The notes: generated by a model from the sequence alone, not told the origin. DNA of 57,157 nt from Pseudonocardia sp. SCN 73-27 (GCA_001725415.1 MEGH01000038.1:1-57157); one strand, 5' to 3'; counted from the stretch's first letter, positions 11,448 through 22,800 are shown. Translations and numbers: made by a program.

Positions 11448-12170
11448 TCACAGCAGGCCGAGCTTCGTCGCGGCGTAGACCGCCTCGGCGCGGCGGGAGA
11501 CCATCAGCTTGCGCATCAGGTTGCCCACGTGGAACTTCACCGTCGTCTCCGAGATGTAGAGCTGGGCGCCGATCGCGCGGTTGGACAGGCCCCTCGCGAG
11601 CAGGCGCAGGACGTCGAGCTCGCGTTCGGTGAGCCGTTCGCGGTCCTGATGGCCGCCGCCCGAGAGCGACCGCACCATCGCCGACGCGCTGTGCGCGTCG
11701 AAGGCGCTCTCGCCGCGGGCGACGGCCCGGATCGCGCGGACCAGTTCGGTGGTGTCCACGTCCTTCACGACGTACCCGCGCGCCCCGGCCTGCACGGACT
11801 CGACGACGAGCCGGTCCTCGGCGAACGTCGTCAGCACCAGGACACCGATGCCGGGGTGGGTCTCGCACAGCCGTCGGCACACCTGAAGTCCGTCGGTCTG
11901 CGGGCCGGAGGTGAGCTTCAGGTCGAGCACGACGACGTGCGGGCGCGCCCCGGCGACGACGGCGATCGCCTCGTCGGGTGTGCCGGCCTCGCCGACCACC
12001 TGCAGGTCGCCCTCGCGTTCCAGGATCGCCCGCAGGCCCTGCCGCATGATGGCGTGGTCGTCGACGAGCACCACCCGCACGACCGCGCTGCGCGGACGTC
12101 GGCCCTGGGGGCGCCGGACGAGGCCGGTGACGTCGCGGGTGCCCGCGGGCACACCGGTCCTGAGGTTCAT
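11448..12170 (-). CDS. NarL/FixJ-family response regulator, alcohol-metabolism type
   Basis: A 240-residue regulator: receiver domain (about 30-150; DD of LVDDHAIMRQ, phospho-acceptor Asp in VVLDLKLTSG, Lys in YVVKDVD) and a C-terminal LuxR helix-turn-helix (TERELDVLRLLARGLSNRAIGAQLYISE). ATG at 12170 overlaps the kinase stop by 4 bp, so the pair is coupled. Together with the upstream alcohol dehydrogenase gene the layout recalls the MnoSR/MadSR-type systems of mycobacteria that control methanol or propanediol oxidation. That parallel is inference from gene order. Confidence 0.9.
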   Translation of the reverse strand: MNLRTGVPAGTRDVTGLVRRPQGRRPRSAVVRVVLVDDHAIMRQGLRAILEREGDLQVVGEAGTPDEAIAVVAGARPHVVVLDLKLTSGPQTDGLQVCRRLCETHPGIGVLVLTTFAEDRLVVESVQAGARGYVVKDVDTTELVRAIRAVARGESAFDAHSASAMVRSLSGGGHQDRERLTERELDVLRLLARGLSNRAIGAQLYISETTVKFHVGNLMRKLMVSRRAEAVYAATKLGLL

Positions 12171-13540
12171 CGGGCTGTCCTCTCCACGACGGCCACCGGG
12201 GTTCCCGGGACCGGGATGTCGACCCGCACCTGCAGCCCACCGAGCCGGGCCCGGCGGAACAGCAGCGTCCCGCCCATCTCCTGCGCGCGCGTCTGCATGT
12301 TGACCAGGCCGCGGTGCTCGCCGGACGGGGCGCCGAGCCGCGCCACCCGCAGGGTGCGGCGCACCTCCTCGGGGCGGCCGCGGCCGTCGTCGGACACGGT
12401 GAGCCGGACCCGGCCACCGCCGTAGGCGAGCCGGACGACGGCGCGCGACGCCTCGCCGTGCACCGCGGTGTTGAACAGCGCCTCGCCCGCGATCCGGAAC
12501 AGCGACTGCTCGGTCTCGCTGGGCAGCACGACGGGTTTGCCGTCGGTGCGCACCTCGACGCGCAGCTCGTCGGGCATGTGCACCGTCGAGAGCCTGCGCA
12601 GCATGGCGGGCAGGTCCTTGTCGCGGTTGCCGTCGTCGTTGAGCGCGTAGATGGCCGAGCGGAGCTGTTCGACGGCACGGCGGGTGAGGTCCTTGGCGGT
12701 GTCGAGCTGGGTGCGGAGCCGGTCGTCGTCGATCTCGGCGCGGACCAGCTCGATGTGCATACCGGCCGACAGCGCGTACTGGGTGACGCTGTCGTGGAGC
12801 TCGCGGGCGATGCGGTGGCGTTCGTCGTCGAGCACCTCGCGCTGGCGCGCCGCGCCCAGCTCGCGCTGGGTGGCCTCGAGCTCGCGGTTGCGCTCGGCGA
12901 GGTCGCCGGCCTGGCGGACAGCGCGGGCGTAGAGCCGGTTGGAGCGTTCGAGCAGCGCGCAGTTCTGCAGCGCGGCGGCGGTCTGACCGGCGAGGATGCG
13001 CAGTACGGAGTGGTCGGTGTCGTCGATCTCGCGGTCGTCGGGGGTCCAGGCGACGAACCCGCCGACGGTGCGCCCGTCGAGCCGGACGGGGATGTGACGG
13101 TGCGTGCGGGAGGTCTCGTGGTCGTGCTCGGACTCGGGGCCGCCGGCGCGCAGGTGGGCGACGTGGCGGTCGATCTCGCGGGGCACCCGGTCGAGGGAGG
13201 GCCATTCGACGCCGTCGGGTCCGAGGACGAGGTGGCGCGGCTCGGAGTCGGGCAGCTCGCCGTCGCGCAGCGCGAAGACGACCCAGTCGGCCGAGAGGTG
13301 GTCGGCGGCCGCGTCGACGACGGCGCGCACCAGAGCCTCGGACCCCTCGCCGGTGCGGACGAGCGCGGCGGAGATCCGGTCGAGCGCGAGGATGACGCGG
13401 CGCAGCCGCTCCGCCGAGACGCGCAGCTCCGGGTAGTACGACGGCTTGCCGGTGCGCAGGCCGGTGAGCGCGTCGAGGTCGTGGACCGCGTGCGTCGTCG
13501 GGTGCTGGGTGCGGCGCGGCGGGAAGGGCGCGGCGGTCAC
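12167..13540 (-). CDS. GAF-domain histidine kinase (HisKA_3 type)
   Basis: A 457-residue cytoplasmic kinase with no membrane segment. Residues about 65-205 form a GAF-like sensor, a coiled-coil (LAERNRELEATQRELG) leads into the HisKA_3 box RHRIARELHDSVTQYALSAG with its phospho-acceptor His, and an ATPase domain follows with SDDGRGRP and EHRGLVNMQTRAQEMGG. It sits between the alcohol dehydrogenase gene (31 bp upstream) and its cognate regulator (4-bp overlap). A soluble sensor suggests detection of an internal metabolite or redox cue. Confidence 0.9.
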   Translation of the reverse strand: MTAAPFPPRRTQHPTTHAVHDLDALTGLRTGKPSYYPELRVSAERLRRVILALDRISAALVRTGEGSEALVRAVVDAAADHLSADWVVFALRDGELPDSEPRHLVLGPDGVEWPSLDRVPREIDRHVAHLRAGGPESEHDHETSRTHRHIPVRLDGRTVGGFVAWTPDDREIDDTDHSVLRILAGQTAAALQNCALLERSNRLYARAVRQAGDLAERNRELEATQRELGAARQREVLDDERHRIARELHDSVTQYALSAGMHIELVRAEIDDDRLRTQLDTAKDLTRRAVEQLRSAIYALNDDGNRDKDLPAMLRRLSTVHMPDELRVEVRTDGKPVVLPSETEQSLFRIAGEALFNTAVHGEASRAVVRLAYGGGRVRLTVSDDGRGRPEEVRRTLRVARLGAPSGEHRGLVNMQTRAQEMGGTLLFRRARLGGLQVRVDIPVPGTPVAVVERTAR

Positions 13541-13571
13541 GACGGCCCGGTCCCAGGGAACCCGGGGCCCG

Positions 13572-14831
13572 TCACATCGCGGCCCGGAACAGTGCCGCGA
13601 CCTGCGCGGCGTCGGCGGGGCGGGGGTTGGTCGTCAGGCAGGCGTCGCCGAGGGTGAGCTCGGACAGGCGCGGGATGTCGTCGACGGTCACGCCGAGCGC
13701 GGCCAGCCCGCGGGGGACGCCGACCTCGTCGCCGAGCGCCCGGATCGCCTCCGCGACCAGCTCGACGGCCTCGTCGCCGGGCGTCGCGGGAGTCACCGCC
13801 AGGCCCATGGCCTGAGCGATCGGCACGAACCGCTGCGGGTTCGCGGCGCCGTTGAACCGGATGACGTGGGGGAGCAGGACCCCGTTGACGACGCCGTGCG
13901 GCAGGTCGAGCATGCCGCCGACCTGGTGGCTCATCGCGTGCGTCGCCCCCAGGATCGCGTTGGTGAACGCCAGCCCGGCCTCGAGCGCGGCTTGGGCCAT
14001 CGCGCTGCGGGCACCTGTGTCCTCGGGGCGGTACATCGTGCGCGCGAGGTTGGCGTTGACCATCGACACCGCTTGCAGCGCATGGTGATCGGTGAGCGGG
14101 CCGTGGGCGAGCGAGACGAACGCCTCGATGCCGTGAGTGAGCGCGTCGAGCCCGGTGGCGGCGTTGAGCCATTCGGGCATCGTCACGAGCAGGCAGGGGT
14201 CGATCACCGATACGTCCGGCACGAGGGCGCGACCCATGATCGTGATCTTGGTGTGCCGCCGGGTGTCGGTGACGATGCAGAACTGAGAGACGTCGGCACC
14301 GGTACCCGATGTCGACGGGATCATGATCAGCGGCGGGATCGGGTTGGCGATCCGGTCGATGCCCTCGTAGTCGAGGATCCGGCCGCCGTTGGCGGCGAGC
14401 AGCGCGACCCCCTTGGCGGCGTCGATCACCGATCCGCCGCCGATGCCGATCACGACATCGCATCCCGACTCCACGTAGACGTGGTGCCCGGCCTCGATCT
14501 CGTGGTCCTTCGGGTTGGGCGTGAGGTCCATCCACACCTGCGGCTGGAGGCCCGCGGAGCGCAGCGTGCGCAGCAGCACTGTCGGCCAGCTCGCCTCCCA
14601 CAGCCCGGGGTCGGTGACGACGAGCGGGCGCCGCGCTCCGAGCCGTACCGCCGCGTGCGCCGCCTCGCCGAGCGAGTCCGGGCCGAAGACGATCTCGGGG
14701 GCGTGGAACTTCGACAGCCGCGGGCGCCGCGCCTCGTCGGGGACTGCCTCGTCGGGTACCGCCGTGTCGTCCGGGCGCTGGTCGACCAGAACCGTCTCGC
14801 CCGCCCGACGGGCGCTGCTGACGAGGACCAC
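13572..14831 (-). CDS. Iron-containing (type III) alcohol dehydrogenase
   Basis: A 419-residue group III alcohol dehydrogenase. The nucleotide motif GGGSVIDAAKGVALL, the PSTSGTGADVSQFC loop, and metal ligands in GLDALTHGIEAF and MSHQVGGMLDLPHGVVNG are all present. It belongs to the broad 1,3-propanediol/methanol dehydrogenase group, so a short-chain alcohol or diol is likely. GTG at 14831 is chosen because GGGAGG lies 5 nt upstream. The open frame continues far beyond. The first 40 residues before RLSKFHAPEIVFG are a variable extension. It heads an operon with a two-component system. Confidence 0.9.
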   Translation of the reverse strand: MVLVSSARRAGETVLVDQRPDDTAVPDEAVPDEARRPRLSKFHAPEIVFGPDSLGEAAHAAVRLGARRPLVVTDPGLWEASWPTVLLRTLRSAGLQPQVWMDLTPNPKDHEIEAGHHVYVESGCDVVIGIGGGSVIDAAKGVALLAANGGRILDYEGIDRIANPIPPLIMIPSTSGTGADVSQFCIVTDTRRHTKITIMGRALVPDVSVIDPCLLVTMPEWLNAATGLDALTHGIEAFVSLAHGPLTDHHALQAVSMVNANLARTMYRPEDTGARSAMAQAALEAGLAFTNAILGATHAMSHQVGGMLDLPHGVVNGVLLPHVIRFNGAANPQRFVPIAQAMGLAVTPATPGDEAVELVAEAIRALGDEVGVPRGLAALGVTVDDIPRLSELTLGDACLTTNPRPADAAQVAALFRAAM

Positions 14832-15063
14832 GCTGCCCTCCCGCTCGACTTGTCGCGGAACCACCTCGCGCCCGTCCGGGCGGGTGCTGCCGTGCGTGGA
14901 GGTTACAACGCCGTGACCGGCCCGGCAGGACGTCGTTGTGTCACGAACGACCGTGTTACCGCAGGTCGGAGAGGGTCGGAGGGGTCGGAGCGGCGGTGAC
15001 GTGGACGGCAGGGGCCCACGCGCCCGTACAGAGGAGGCGACACGCACCCACCGGCCGACCAGG

Positions 15064-15093
15064 AACGGCCCCCTCCGTTCGGAGGGGGCCGTT
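15064..15093 (-). terminator. Strong stem-loop downstream of the coxF-like gene
   Basis: Perfect 14-bp arms 15064-15077 and 15080-15093, effectively with a small CGTTCG-type loop, 28 bp beyond the stop of the minus-strand coxD-coxE-coxF operon. A second copy of the 3' arm core (CGGAGGGGGCC) follows at 15094-15104, so alternative pairing is possible. Confidence 0.75.
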
Positions 15094-15120
15094 CGGAGGG
15101 GGCCGCCGGTGCGGACGGTG

Positions 15121-16245
15121 TCAGGCGCCCGTGGCCAGGTGGATCGGGCCCTCGCGCTCGGCGAGCCGGACACCGCCGCCGCCCCAGTGCTGGGCGATCA
15201 TCTCGGCGGCGATCGAGACGGCCGTCTCCTCCGGGGTGCGGGCGCCCAGGTCGAGCCCGATGGGGCTGGACATGCGCGCGAGCTCCGCCTCGGTCAGGCC
15301 GGCCTCGCGCAGCCGCTCGAGCCGGTCGTCGTGGGTGCGCCGCGACCCCATCGCGCCGATGTAGCCCACCTCGGGCAGCCGCAGCGCGACCTCCAGGACG
15401 GGCACGTCGAACTTCGGGTCGTGGGTGAGCACCGTGATGACGGTCCGCGCGTCGATACGGCCCGCCGCCGCCTCGGCGGCGAGGTAGCGGTGCGGCCACT
15501 CGACGACGACCTCGTTGGCGCCCGGGAACCGGCTCGCCGTGGCGAACACCGGGCGGGCGTCGCACACCGTCACGCGGTAGCCGAGGAAGTTGCCCATCTT
15601 GGCGACGGCGGCGGCGAAGTCGATGGCGCCGAACACGATCATCCGCGGCGGCGGCGCGAACGACTCCACGAACACGTCGAGACCCTCGCCGCGGCGCTGC
15701 CCGTCGACGCCGTAGTGCAGCGTCGCGTTGCGGCCCGCTGCCAGCAGCCCCCGCACGTCGTCGCGGACGGCCTCGTCGAGGCGCTCCGACCCGGTCGTGC
15801 CGTCGACCGACTCCGGCCAGACGATCAGCCGTTTGCCGAGCCGCTCCTCGGGCCCGGCGACGACCGTCGCCACGGCCACCGGGGACTCGTCGCGGATCGC
15901 GTCGGCGACCTTTCCCAGCTGCGCGTACGTCTCCGGCGACACCTTCTCGACGTAGATGTCGAGGATTCCGCCGCAGGTCAGGCCCACGGAGAACGCGTCG
16001 TCGTCGGACACGCCGTAGCGCTGCAGCCGGGGGCGCCCGTCGCCGAGCACCTCGCCGCCGAGCTCGTACACCGCGCCCTCGACGCAGCCGCCCGACACAC
16101 TTCCCACGGCCTCACCGGCCGGCCCGACCAGCATCGACGCGCCGGGCTGGCGCGGTGCCGACCGGAACGTGCCGACGACCGTCGCGAGCGCGGCCTCCTG
16201 CCCGTTCTTCCACCAGCCCTCGAGCTGGTCGATCACATCACGCAT
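15121..16245 (-). CDS. coxF: XdhC/CoxF-family molybdenum hydroxylase maturation factor
   Basis: A 374-residue XdhC-family protein. The N-terminal XdhC_CoxI domain contains SAPRQPGASMLVGPAG and SVSGGCVEGAVYELG with the conserved Cys, and the C-terminal XdhC_C Rossmann domain contains VFGAIDFAAAVAKMGNFLGY, TVCDARPVFA, LTHDPKFDVPVLEVAL and YIGAMGSRRTHDDR. Family members bind and sulfurate the molybdenum cofactor and hand it to xanthine- or CO-dehydrogenase-type enzymes. It overlaps the coxE-like gene by 8 bp, in the order coxD-coxE-coxF known from CO-dehydrogenase clusters. No enzyme subunit genes are nearby. Confidence 0.9.
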   Translation of the reverse strand: MRDVIDQLEGWWKNGQEAALATVVGTFRSAPRQPGASMLVGPAGEAVGSVSGGCVEGAVYELGGEVLGDGRPRLQRYGVSDDDAFSVGLTCGGILDIYVEKVSPETYAQLGKVADAIRDESPVAVATVVAGPEERLGKRLIVWPESVDGTTGSERLDEAVRDDVRGLLAAGRNATLHYGVDGQRRGEGLDVFVESFAPPPRMIVFGAIDFAAAVAKMGNFLGYRVTVCDARPVFATASRFPGANEVVVEWPHRYLAAEAAAGRIDARTVITVLTHDPKFDVPVLEVALRLPEVGYIGAMGSRRTHDDRLERLREAGLTEAELARMSSPIGLDLGARTPEETAVSIAAEMIAQHWGGGGVRLAEREGPIHLATGA

Positions 16246-17383
16246 GCTGCACCACCCTGAGCAGTCGTTCGAGCGTGTCCAGACTGTGACCCGCCAACAG
16301 ATCGTCCAAGTGCGGGAGCGCCGCCACTATTCCACCCTGCACGGGCGCATAACCGTCCTTGCCCGCGTGCGGGTTGACCCACACCAGCCGGTGCGCGAGC
16401 CGTTCCAACCGTGCCATCTGCTCGCCGAGCATGGCCGTGTCGCCGCGCTCCCAGCCGTCGGAGAACACCACGACCACCGCACGCCGCGCCGCCCCACGCT
16501 GACCCCAGCGGTCGACGAAGGCGCGCAGCACCTCACCCAGCCGGGTGCCGCCCGACCAGTCGGGGATCGCCTTGCCCGCCGCGTGCAGGGCGTGCTCGGG
16601 ATCACGCATCCGCAGCTCACGTGTGACCCGCGTCAATCGCGTGCCGAGCGTGAACACCTCCACCGAGGCGGGCGAGCGTCGTACCACGACGTGGGCGAAC
16701 CGCAGCAGGGAGTCGGCGTAGGGCTCCATCGAACCCGACACGTCGATGAGCAGCACGACCTTGCGCGGCCGTCGCGAGCGCGCCCGTCGCCGCAGCTCGC
16801 GCAGCTCGCCGTGGTTGCGCAGCGCGGTGCGCAGCGTCCGGCCCGGGTCGGGCTCGCCGTGACGGCCGGGACGCAACCGGCGCGACGCCCGCGTCGGTGG
16901 CTCGGGGCGCAGCGTCGCCAGCAGCATCCGCAGGTGCTCCCGCTCGGCCGGCGACATGTCGCCGAGGTCGCGATGGCGCAGCACCTCGTTCCCGCTGGCC
17001 GTGGCCTTGATCTGCTCGCCGTCGTCCTCGGCCTCGGCGCCCTCGTTCGCGTTCATCGTGAGTGAGGCGAGCTTCGGCGGGGGCGGCGGCCGCTCGTCGA
17101 CGATCCGCGTCTGCCCCCCGCGTGGCGGCGAGAACCAGGCGTCGAACGCCATGTCGTAGCGCGGCAGGTCGTCGGGGTCGGAGCACAGCGTGAGCCGGCC
17201 CGCCCAGTACGTCTGCAGCCTGCTGGTGACGTCGAGCTCGTCGAGCGCGGTGAGGAACGCCGCGACGCGGTCGGTCGTGATCGGCAGTCCGGCGCCACGC
17301 AGCACGGCGGTGAAGCCGACGAGCCCCGCGACCGGGTCGGCGTCGGCGTCATCGTCGGTGAGGGCCGGGGCTCCGGGCATCAT
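16238..17383 (-). CDS. coxE: CoxE-like VWA-domain protein
   Basis: A 381-residue protein with a basic linker and a C-terminal von Willebrand A domain whose metal site is intact: LIDVSGSMEPYADS, GGTRLGE and VFSDGWERGD. The N-terminal half has no catalytic motif. CoxE works with the CoxD AAA+ ATPase in inserting the metal centre of CO dehydrogenase-type enzymes. The partner ATPase gene ends 20 bp upstream and the XdhC-family gene overlaps downstream. Start ATG may be 17383 or the adjacent 17380. Confidence 0.88.
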   Translation of the reverse strand: MMPGAPALTDDDADADPVAGLVGFTAVLRGAGLPITTDRVAAFLTALDELDVTSRLQTYWAGRLTLCSDPDDLPRYDMAFDAWFSPPRGGQTRIVDERPPPPPKLASLTMNANEGAEAEDDGEQIKATASGNEVLRHRDLGDMSPAEREHLRMLLATLRPEPPTRASRRLRPGRHGEPDPGRTLRTALRNHGELRELRRRARSRRPRKVVLLIDVSGSMEPYADSLLRFAHVVVRRSPASVEVFTLGTRLTRVTRELRMRDPEHALHAAGKAIPDWSGGTRLGEVLRAFVDRWGQRGAARRAVVVVFSDGWERGDTAMLGEQMARLERLAHRLVWVNPHAGKDGYAPVQGGIVAALPHLDDLLAGHSLDTLERLLRVVQHA

Positions 17384-17403
17384 CGGTGCGATCCGCTTCC
17401 CGC

Positions 17404-18300
17404 TCAGGAGGCGAGCAGGGCGTCGAGCTGGTCGCGCACCCGGTCGGCGTCCTCGCGGTACTTGAGGACCGCACCCAGCGTCGCGGCCGCACTGTCGACG
17501 TCGAGCGTCGTCGCGCCGACCAGCTGCAGGGCCTGCGCCCAGTCGATCGACTCGGCCACACCCGGCGGCTTGAGCAGCTCGGCCCGGCGCAGCTTCGCGA
17601 CGGTCGTCGCCACCTGGGTGGCCAGCCGCTCCGGGACCCCGGGCAGCCGGCTGCGCAGGATCTCGATCTCACGACGCACGTCGGGGTGGTCGAGCCACAG
17701 GTAGAGGCAGCGGCGCTTGAGCGCGTCGTGGACCTCGCGGGTGCGGTTGGACGTGAGCACCACCAGCGGCGGCGTCGACGCCCGGACCTCGCCGAGCTCG
17801 GGGATGGTCACCGCGTGCTCGGTGAGCACCTCCAGGAGGAAGGCCTCGAACTCGTCGTCGGCACGGTCGACCTCGTCGATGAGCAGCACGCTCGGCGTGG
17901 TCGTCAGCGCGCGCAGGATCGGCCGCGACAGCAGGAAACGCTTGTCGTACAACGAGGCCTCGACGGCGTCGGTGTCCAGCGTCGCCCCGTCGGCGCCCGC
18001 CGTGGCCTCCAGGGCGCGCAGGTGCAGCAGTTGGCGCGGGAAGTCCCAGTCGTAGAGGGCCTGCGACGCGTCGATGCCGTCGTGGCACTGCAGCCGGATC
18101 AGCTCGGCGCCCGTCACCTGCGCGAGCGCCTGCGCGAGTGCGGTCTTCCCGGTGCCCGGTTCGCCTTCGCAGAACAGCGGGCGCCCCATCCGCATCGCGA
18201 GGAAGGCGGCGGTGGCGAGGCCGTCGTCGGGAAGGTAGCCGGTGGCCCGGAGCGCGTCGGCGAGCTCGGTGGGGGACGCGGGCGCCACGGGGGCGGTCAC
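17404..18300 (-). CDS. coxD: CoxD-like MoxR AAA+ ATPase
   Basis: A 298-residue AAA+ protein: Walker A GEPGTGKTALAQ, Walker B SVLLIDEVDRAD, sensor TSNRTREVHDALKRRCLYLW with candidate arginine finger, and a C-terminal helical lid. It belongs to the MoxR/CoxD clade of chaperone ATPases that remodel metal-enzyme precursors together with VWA partners. GTG at 18300 gives VTAPVAPASPTELADALR. The frame continues upstream for 40 codons but into sequence rich in Arg/Pro. First gene of the coxD-coxE-coxF operon. Confidence 0.88.
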   Translation of the reverse strand: MTAPVAPASPTELADALRATGYLPDDGLATAAFLAMRMGRPLFCEGEPGTGKTALAQALAQVTGAELIRLQCHDGIDASQALYDWDFPRQLLHLRALEATAGADGATLDTDAVEASLYDKRFLLSRPILRALTTTPSVLLIDEVDRADDEFEAFLLEVLTEHAVTIPELGEVRASTPPLVVLTSNRTREVHDALKRRCLYLWLDHPDVRREIEILRSRLPGVPERLATQVATTVAKLRRAELLKPPGVAESIDWAQALQLVGATTLDVDSAAATLGAVLKYREDADRVRDQLDALLAS

Positions 18301-19456
<1,156 letters not shown>

Positions 19457-19568
19457 CGTCGCACCACCTGGGCCGTCGCGTCCGGTACACCTTGTGCTGC
19501 AGGGTGTTCTGGGAGCGGCGGCCCGTGGTCGTCAGCGGGGCGGTCCCCGGCGGGGTCCCGGCCGGGTC

Positions 19569-19997
19569 TCAGGTCGAGTTGACCCACTCGTCGGTGCCGT
19601 CGGTGAACACCTGGTGCTTCCACACCGGCAACAGCCGCTTCACCTCGTCGACCAGCTCCGCGCACACGGCGAACGCCTGCTGACGGTGGTCCGCGGCAAC
19701 GGCGCAGGCCAGCGCCACGTCGCCGATCCCGAGCAGTCCGACGCGGTGGCTCACCGCGATCGCCCGCACGCCCGTCGCGCGACCCGCCACCTCGGCGGCC
19801 ACCTCCGCCACGACGCGACCGGCCGTCGGGTGCGCGCTGTACTCCAAGCCGTGCACCGACCGTCCGCCGTCGTGGTCGCGCACGACCCCGGCGAACGTCA
19901 CGACCGCCCCCGCCTGGGCGCGGTCGACCAGCCGGGCGTGCTCGTCGACGTCGAGCGGCTCCTCGCCGACCATGGCGCGCAACACTTCCACTGTCAT
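19569..19997 (-). CDS. moaE: Molybdopterin synthase catalytic subunit
   Basis: A 142-residue MoaE that transfers two sulfurs from MoaD-thiocarboxylate to precursor Z, forming molybdopterin. Family signatures: GAVVTFAGVVRDHDGGRSVHGLEYSAHP, quoted in pieces as AGVVRDHD and LEYSAHP, then VSHRVGLLGIGDVALACAVAADHRQQAF (core HRVGLLGIGD) and the active-site WKHQVF. ATG at 19997 shares one base with the mog stop (TGATG), so translation is coupled. It is last in moaC-mog-moaE. No moaD or moaA is visible nearby. Confidence 0.95.
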   Translation of the reverse strand: MTVEVLRAMVGEEPLDVDEHARLVDRAQAGAVVTFAGVVRDHDGGRSVHGLEYSAHPTAGRVVAEVAAEVAGRATGVRAIAVSHRVGLLGIGDVALACAVAADHRQQAFAVCAELVDEVKRLLPVWKHQVFTDGTDEWVNST

Positions 19998-20476
19998 CAG
20001 TGATCGCCTCCCCGCAACTGGTCGACGGCGTGGTCGAGGACGTCGTCGAGGACCGCGAGACCGTCGCGGACCCCACCTGTCGATCCGGGCAGGTTGACGA
20101 CGAGCGTCCGGCCCACCACCCCGGCCAGCCCCCGCGACAGGATCGCCGTCGGGACCTTCGGGGCACCCGCGGCGCGGATCGCGTCGGCCAGACCGGGGAC
20201 CTCGTAGTCGAGCAGGGCGCGGGTGACCTCGGGGGTCGCGTCGGTGGGGGAGATGCCCGTCCCGCCTGTGGTGACGACGACGTCGACACCCGTCGCGACC
20301 GCCCCCCGCAACGCCTCCGCGACAGGCTCGCCGTCGGGTGCGACGGTGGCGTCCGGGCACTCGTACCCCTTGGTGCGCAACCAGTCCACGATGATCGGGC
20401 CGCCCCGGTCGGGGTAGACGCCCGCTGCGGCACGGTTGGACGCGGTGATGACGTGCGCCCGCCGCGGCGCGCTCAC
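19997..20476 (-). CDS. mog: Molybdopterin adenylyltransferase (Mog/MoaB family)
   Basis: A 159-residue MoCF-fold protein that adenylates molybdopterin ahead of molybdate insertion by MoeA. Signatures are VTTGGTGISPTDATPE and VVNLPGSTGGVRDGL. The GTG start (20476) overlaps the moaC stop as GTGA and its stop overlaps the moaE start, so the three genes form one tightly coupled unit. The same order, moaC2-mog-moaE2, occurs in M. tuberculosis. Confidence 0.93.
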   Translation of the reverse strand: MSAPRRAHVITASNRAAAGVYPDRGGPIIVDWLRTKGYECPDATVAPDGEPVAEALRGAVATGVDVVVTTGGTGISPTDATPEVTRALLDYEVPGLADAIRAAGAPKVPTAILSRGLAGVVGRTLVVNLPGSTGGVRDGLAVLDDVLDHAVDQLRGGDH

Positions 20477-20952
20477 GAGCGGTCCTCGGGGCGGGCCCAG
20501 GTGCCGGTCTTGCCGCCGTCCTTGCGCTCGACACGGACGGCATCGAGCACGGCCGCGGGGTCGACGGCCTTCACCATGTCGTGCAGTGCGAGCCCGGCGA
20601 CCGCGACCGCGGTGAGCGCCTCCATCTCGACGCCCGTGCGGTCGGTGGTGCGCACGGTGGCCCGGATGTGCACCCGGTCGCCGTCGGGCTCGAGGTCGAC
20701 GACGACGCCGCTGAGGGCGATCGGATGGCACAGCGGGACGAGGTCGGGTGTGCGCTTGGCGCCCATGATCCCGGCGATGCGTGCCGTGGCCAACGCGTCG
20801 CCCTTCGGGAGACCGTCGCGGCGCAGCAGCTCGACCACCTCGGCGGTGGTGCGCAGGACACCGGTGGCCACCGCGGTGCGCGCGGTGGGCTCCTTGCCTG
20901 TGACGTCGACCATGCGGGCAGCGCCGGCGCTGTCGATGTGGGTGAACTCCAC
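20473..20952 (-). CDS. moaC: Cyclic pyranopterin monophosphate synthase
   Basis: A 159-residue MoaC that completes the rearrangement of GTP to cyclic pyranopterin together with MoaA. Conserved stretches: MVDVTGKEPTARTA, GIMGAKRTPDLVPLCHP, DRTGVEMEALTAV, and DMVKAVD ahead of a Lys-rich active-site tail (ERKDGGKTG). ATG at 20952 begins MEFTHIDSAGAARMVDV, the normal family start. First gene of moaC-mog-moaE. The partner radical-SAM enzyme MoaA is outside the window. Confidence 0.96.
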   Translation of the reverse strand: MEFTHIDSAGAARMVDVTGKEPTARTAVATGVLRTTAEVVELLRRDGLPKGDALATARIAGIMGAKRTPDLVPLCHPIALSGVVVDLEPDGDRVHIRATVRTTDRTGVEMEALTAVAVAGLALHDMVKAVDPAAVLDAVRVERKDGGKTGTWARPEDRS

Positions 20953-22088
<1,136 letters not shown>

Positions 22089-22103
22089 CCGGGCTTCTCC
22101 GGC

Positions 22104-22139
22104 GCGACACCACCGACCGGTGCCACGGTCCGGTGTCGC
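22104..22139 (+). terminator. Stem-loop downstream of rpf copy 2
   Basis: GCGACACC (22104-22111) pairs with GGTGTCGC (22132-22139), and the loop can form an inner stem. A second 9-bp stem follows (22145-22153 with 22172-22180). Both lie between the convergent rpf and mocA-like genes. Confidence 0.55.
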
Positions 22140-22211
22140 AACCCCGACGGCCGTCGCGGCCCTCCCCGCGGCGGCCGTCGGCCCGTCTCCGGGTGTGCTC
22201 CGACCCGTGAC

Positions 22212-22799
22212 TCAGGCGTCGCCCGCGCGGCGGGCCAACTGCTCCGGAGTGTCGACGTCGTCGGGCTCAGCGACGTCGCCGCACTCCACCAGGACGACGT
22301 CCGGGTTCCCCGCGAGATAGCCGCGGGCCCCCGCATCGCCCGTCGCGGACCCGGCGACCGCGGCCCAGTGGTCGCGGCCCAGCACGACGGGATGGCCCGC
22401 CCGGCCGTCGTAGGAGGCGCGGATGAGGGCTCGCGGCTCGTCGCGGGACGCAGCCGCCAGCCGGGCCACCGCAGCGGCCGTGACGCCCGGCAGGTCCACC
22501 AGGTGGACGACCACGGCGTCGATGTCCGTGAGCGGCTCCAGGGCCGCCAGGCCTGCGCGCAACGAGGCGCCCATGCCGTCGGCCCAGCCCTCCGCCTCCA
22601 CGGCCGTCACGTCGGCCGGGAGCAGGGCACGCACCTCGTCGGCCGCGGCACCCACCACGACCACGACCGGGGCGCACCCCGCGGCGCGCAGCACGTCGAC
22701 GGCCCGCAGCGCGAGCGGGCGGCCGTCGAGTCGCACCAGCGCCTTGGGCCCGCCCATCCGGCGACCGGCCCCGGCCGCCAGCAGCAGACCCGCCGGCAC
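22212..22799 (-). CDS. MocA-like molybdenum cofactor cytidylyltransferase / NTP transferase
   Basis: A 195-residue nucleotidyltransferase (NTP_transf_3). The N-terminal [18 protein letters not shown] is the nucleotide-binding signature. [20 protein letters not shown] and [19 protein letters not shown] match the MobA/MocA family that attaches CMP to molybdopterin for xanthine-dehydrogenase-type enzymes. GTG at 22799 lies 1 bp after the stop of the 59-residue gene, so the two are co-translated. Presence near coxD-coxE-coxF supports service to a molybdenum hydroxylase. Specificity for CTP is inferred. Confidence 0.82.
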   Translation of the reverse strand: MPAGLLLAAGAGRRMGGPKALVRLDGRPLALRAVDVLRAAGCAPVVVVVGAAADEVRALLPADVTAVEAEGWADGMGASLRAGLAALEPLTDIDAVVVHLVDLPGVTAAAVARLAAASRDEPRALIRASYDGRAGHPVVLGRDHWAAVAGSATGDAGARGYLAGNPDVVLVECGDVAEPDDVDTPEQLARRAGDA

Positions 22800-22800
22800 G

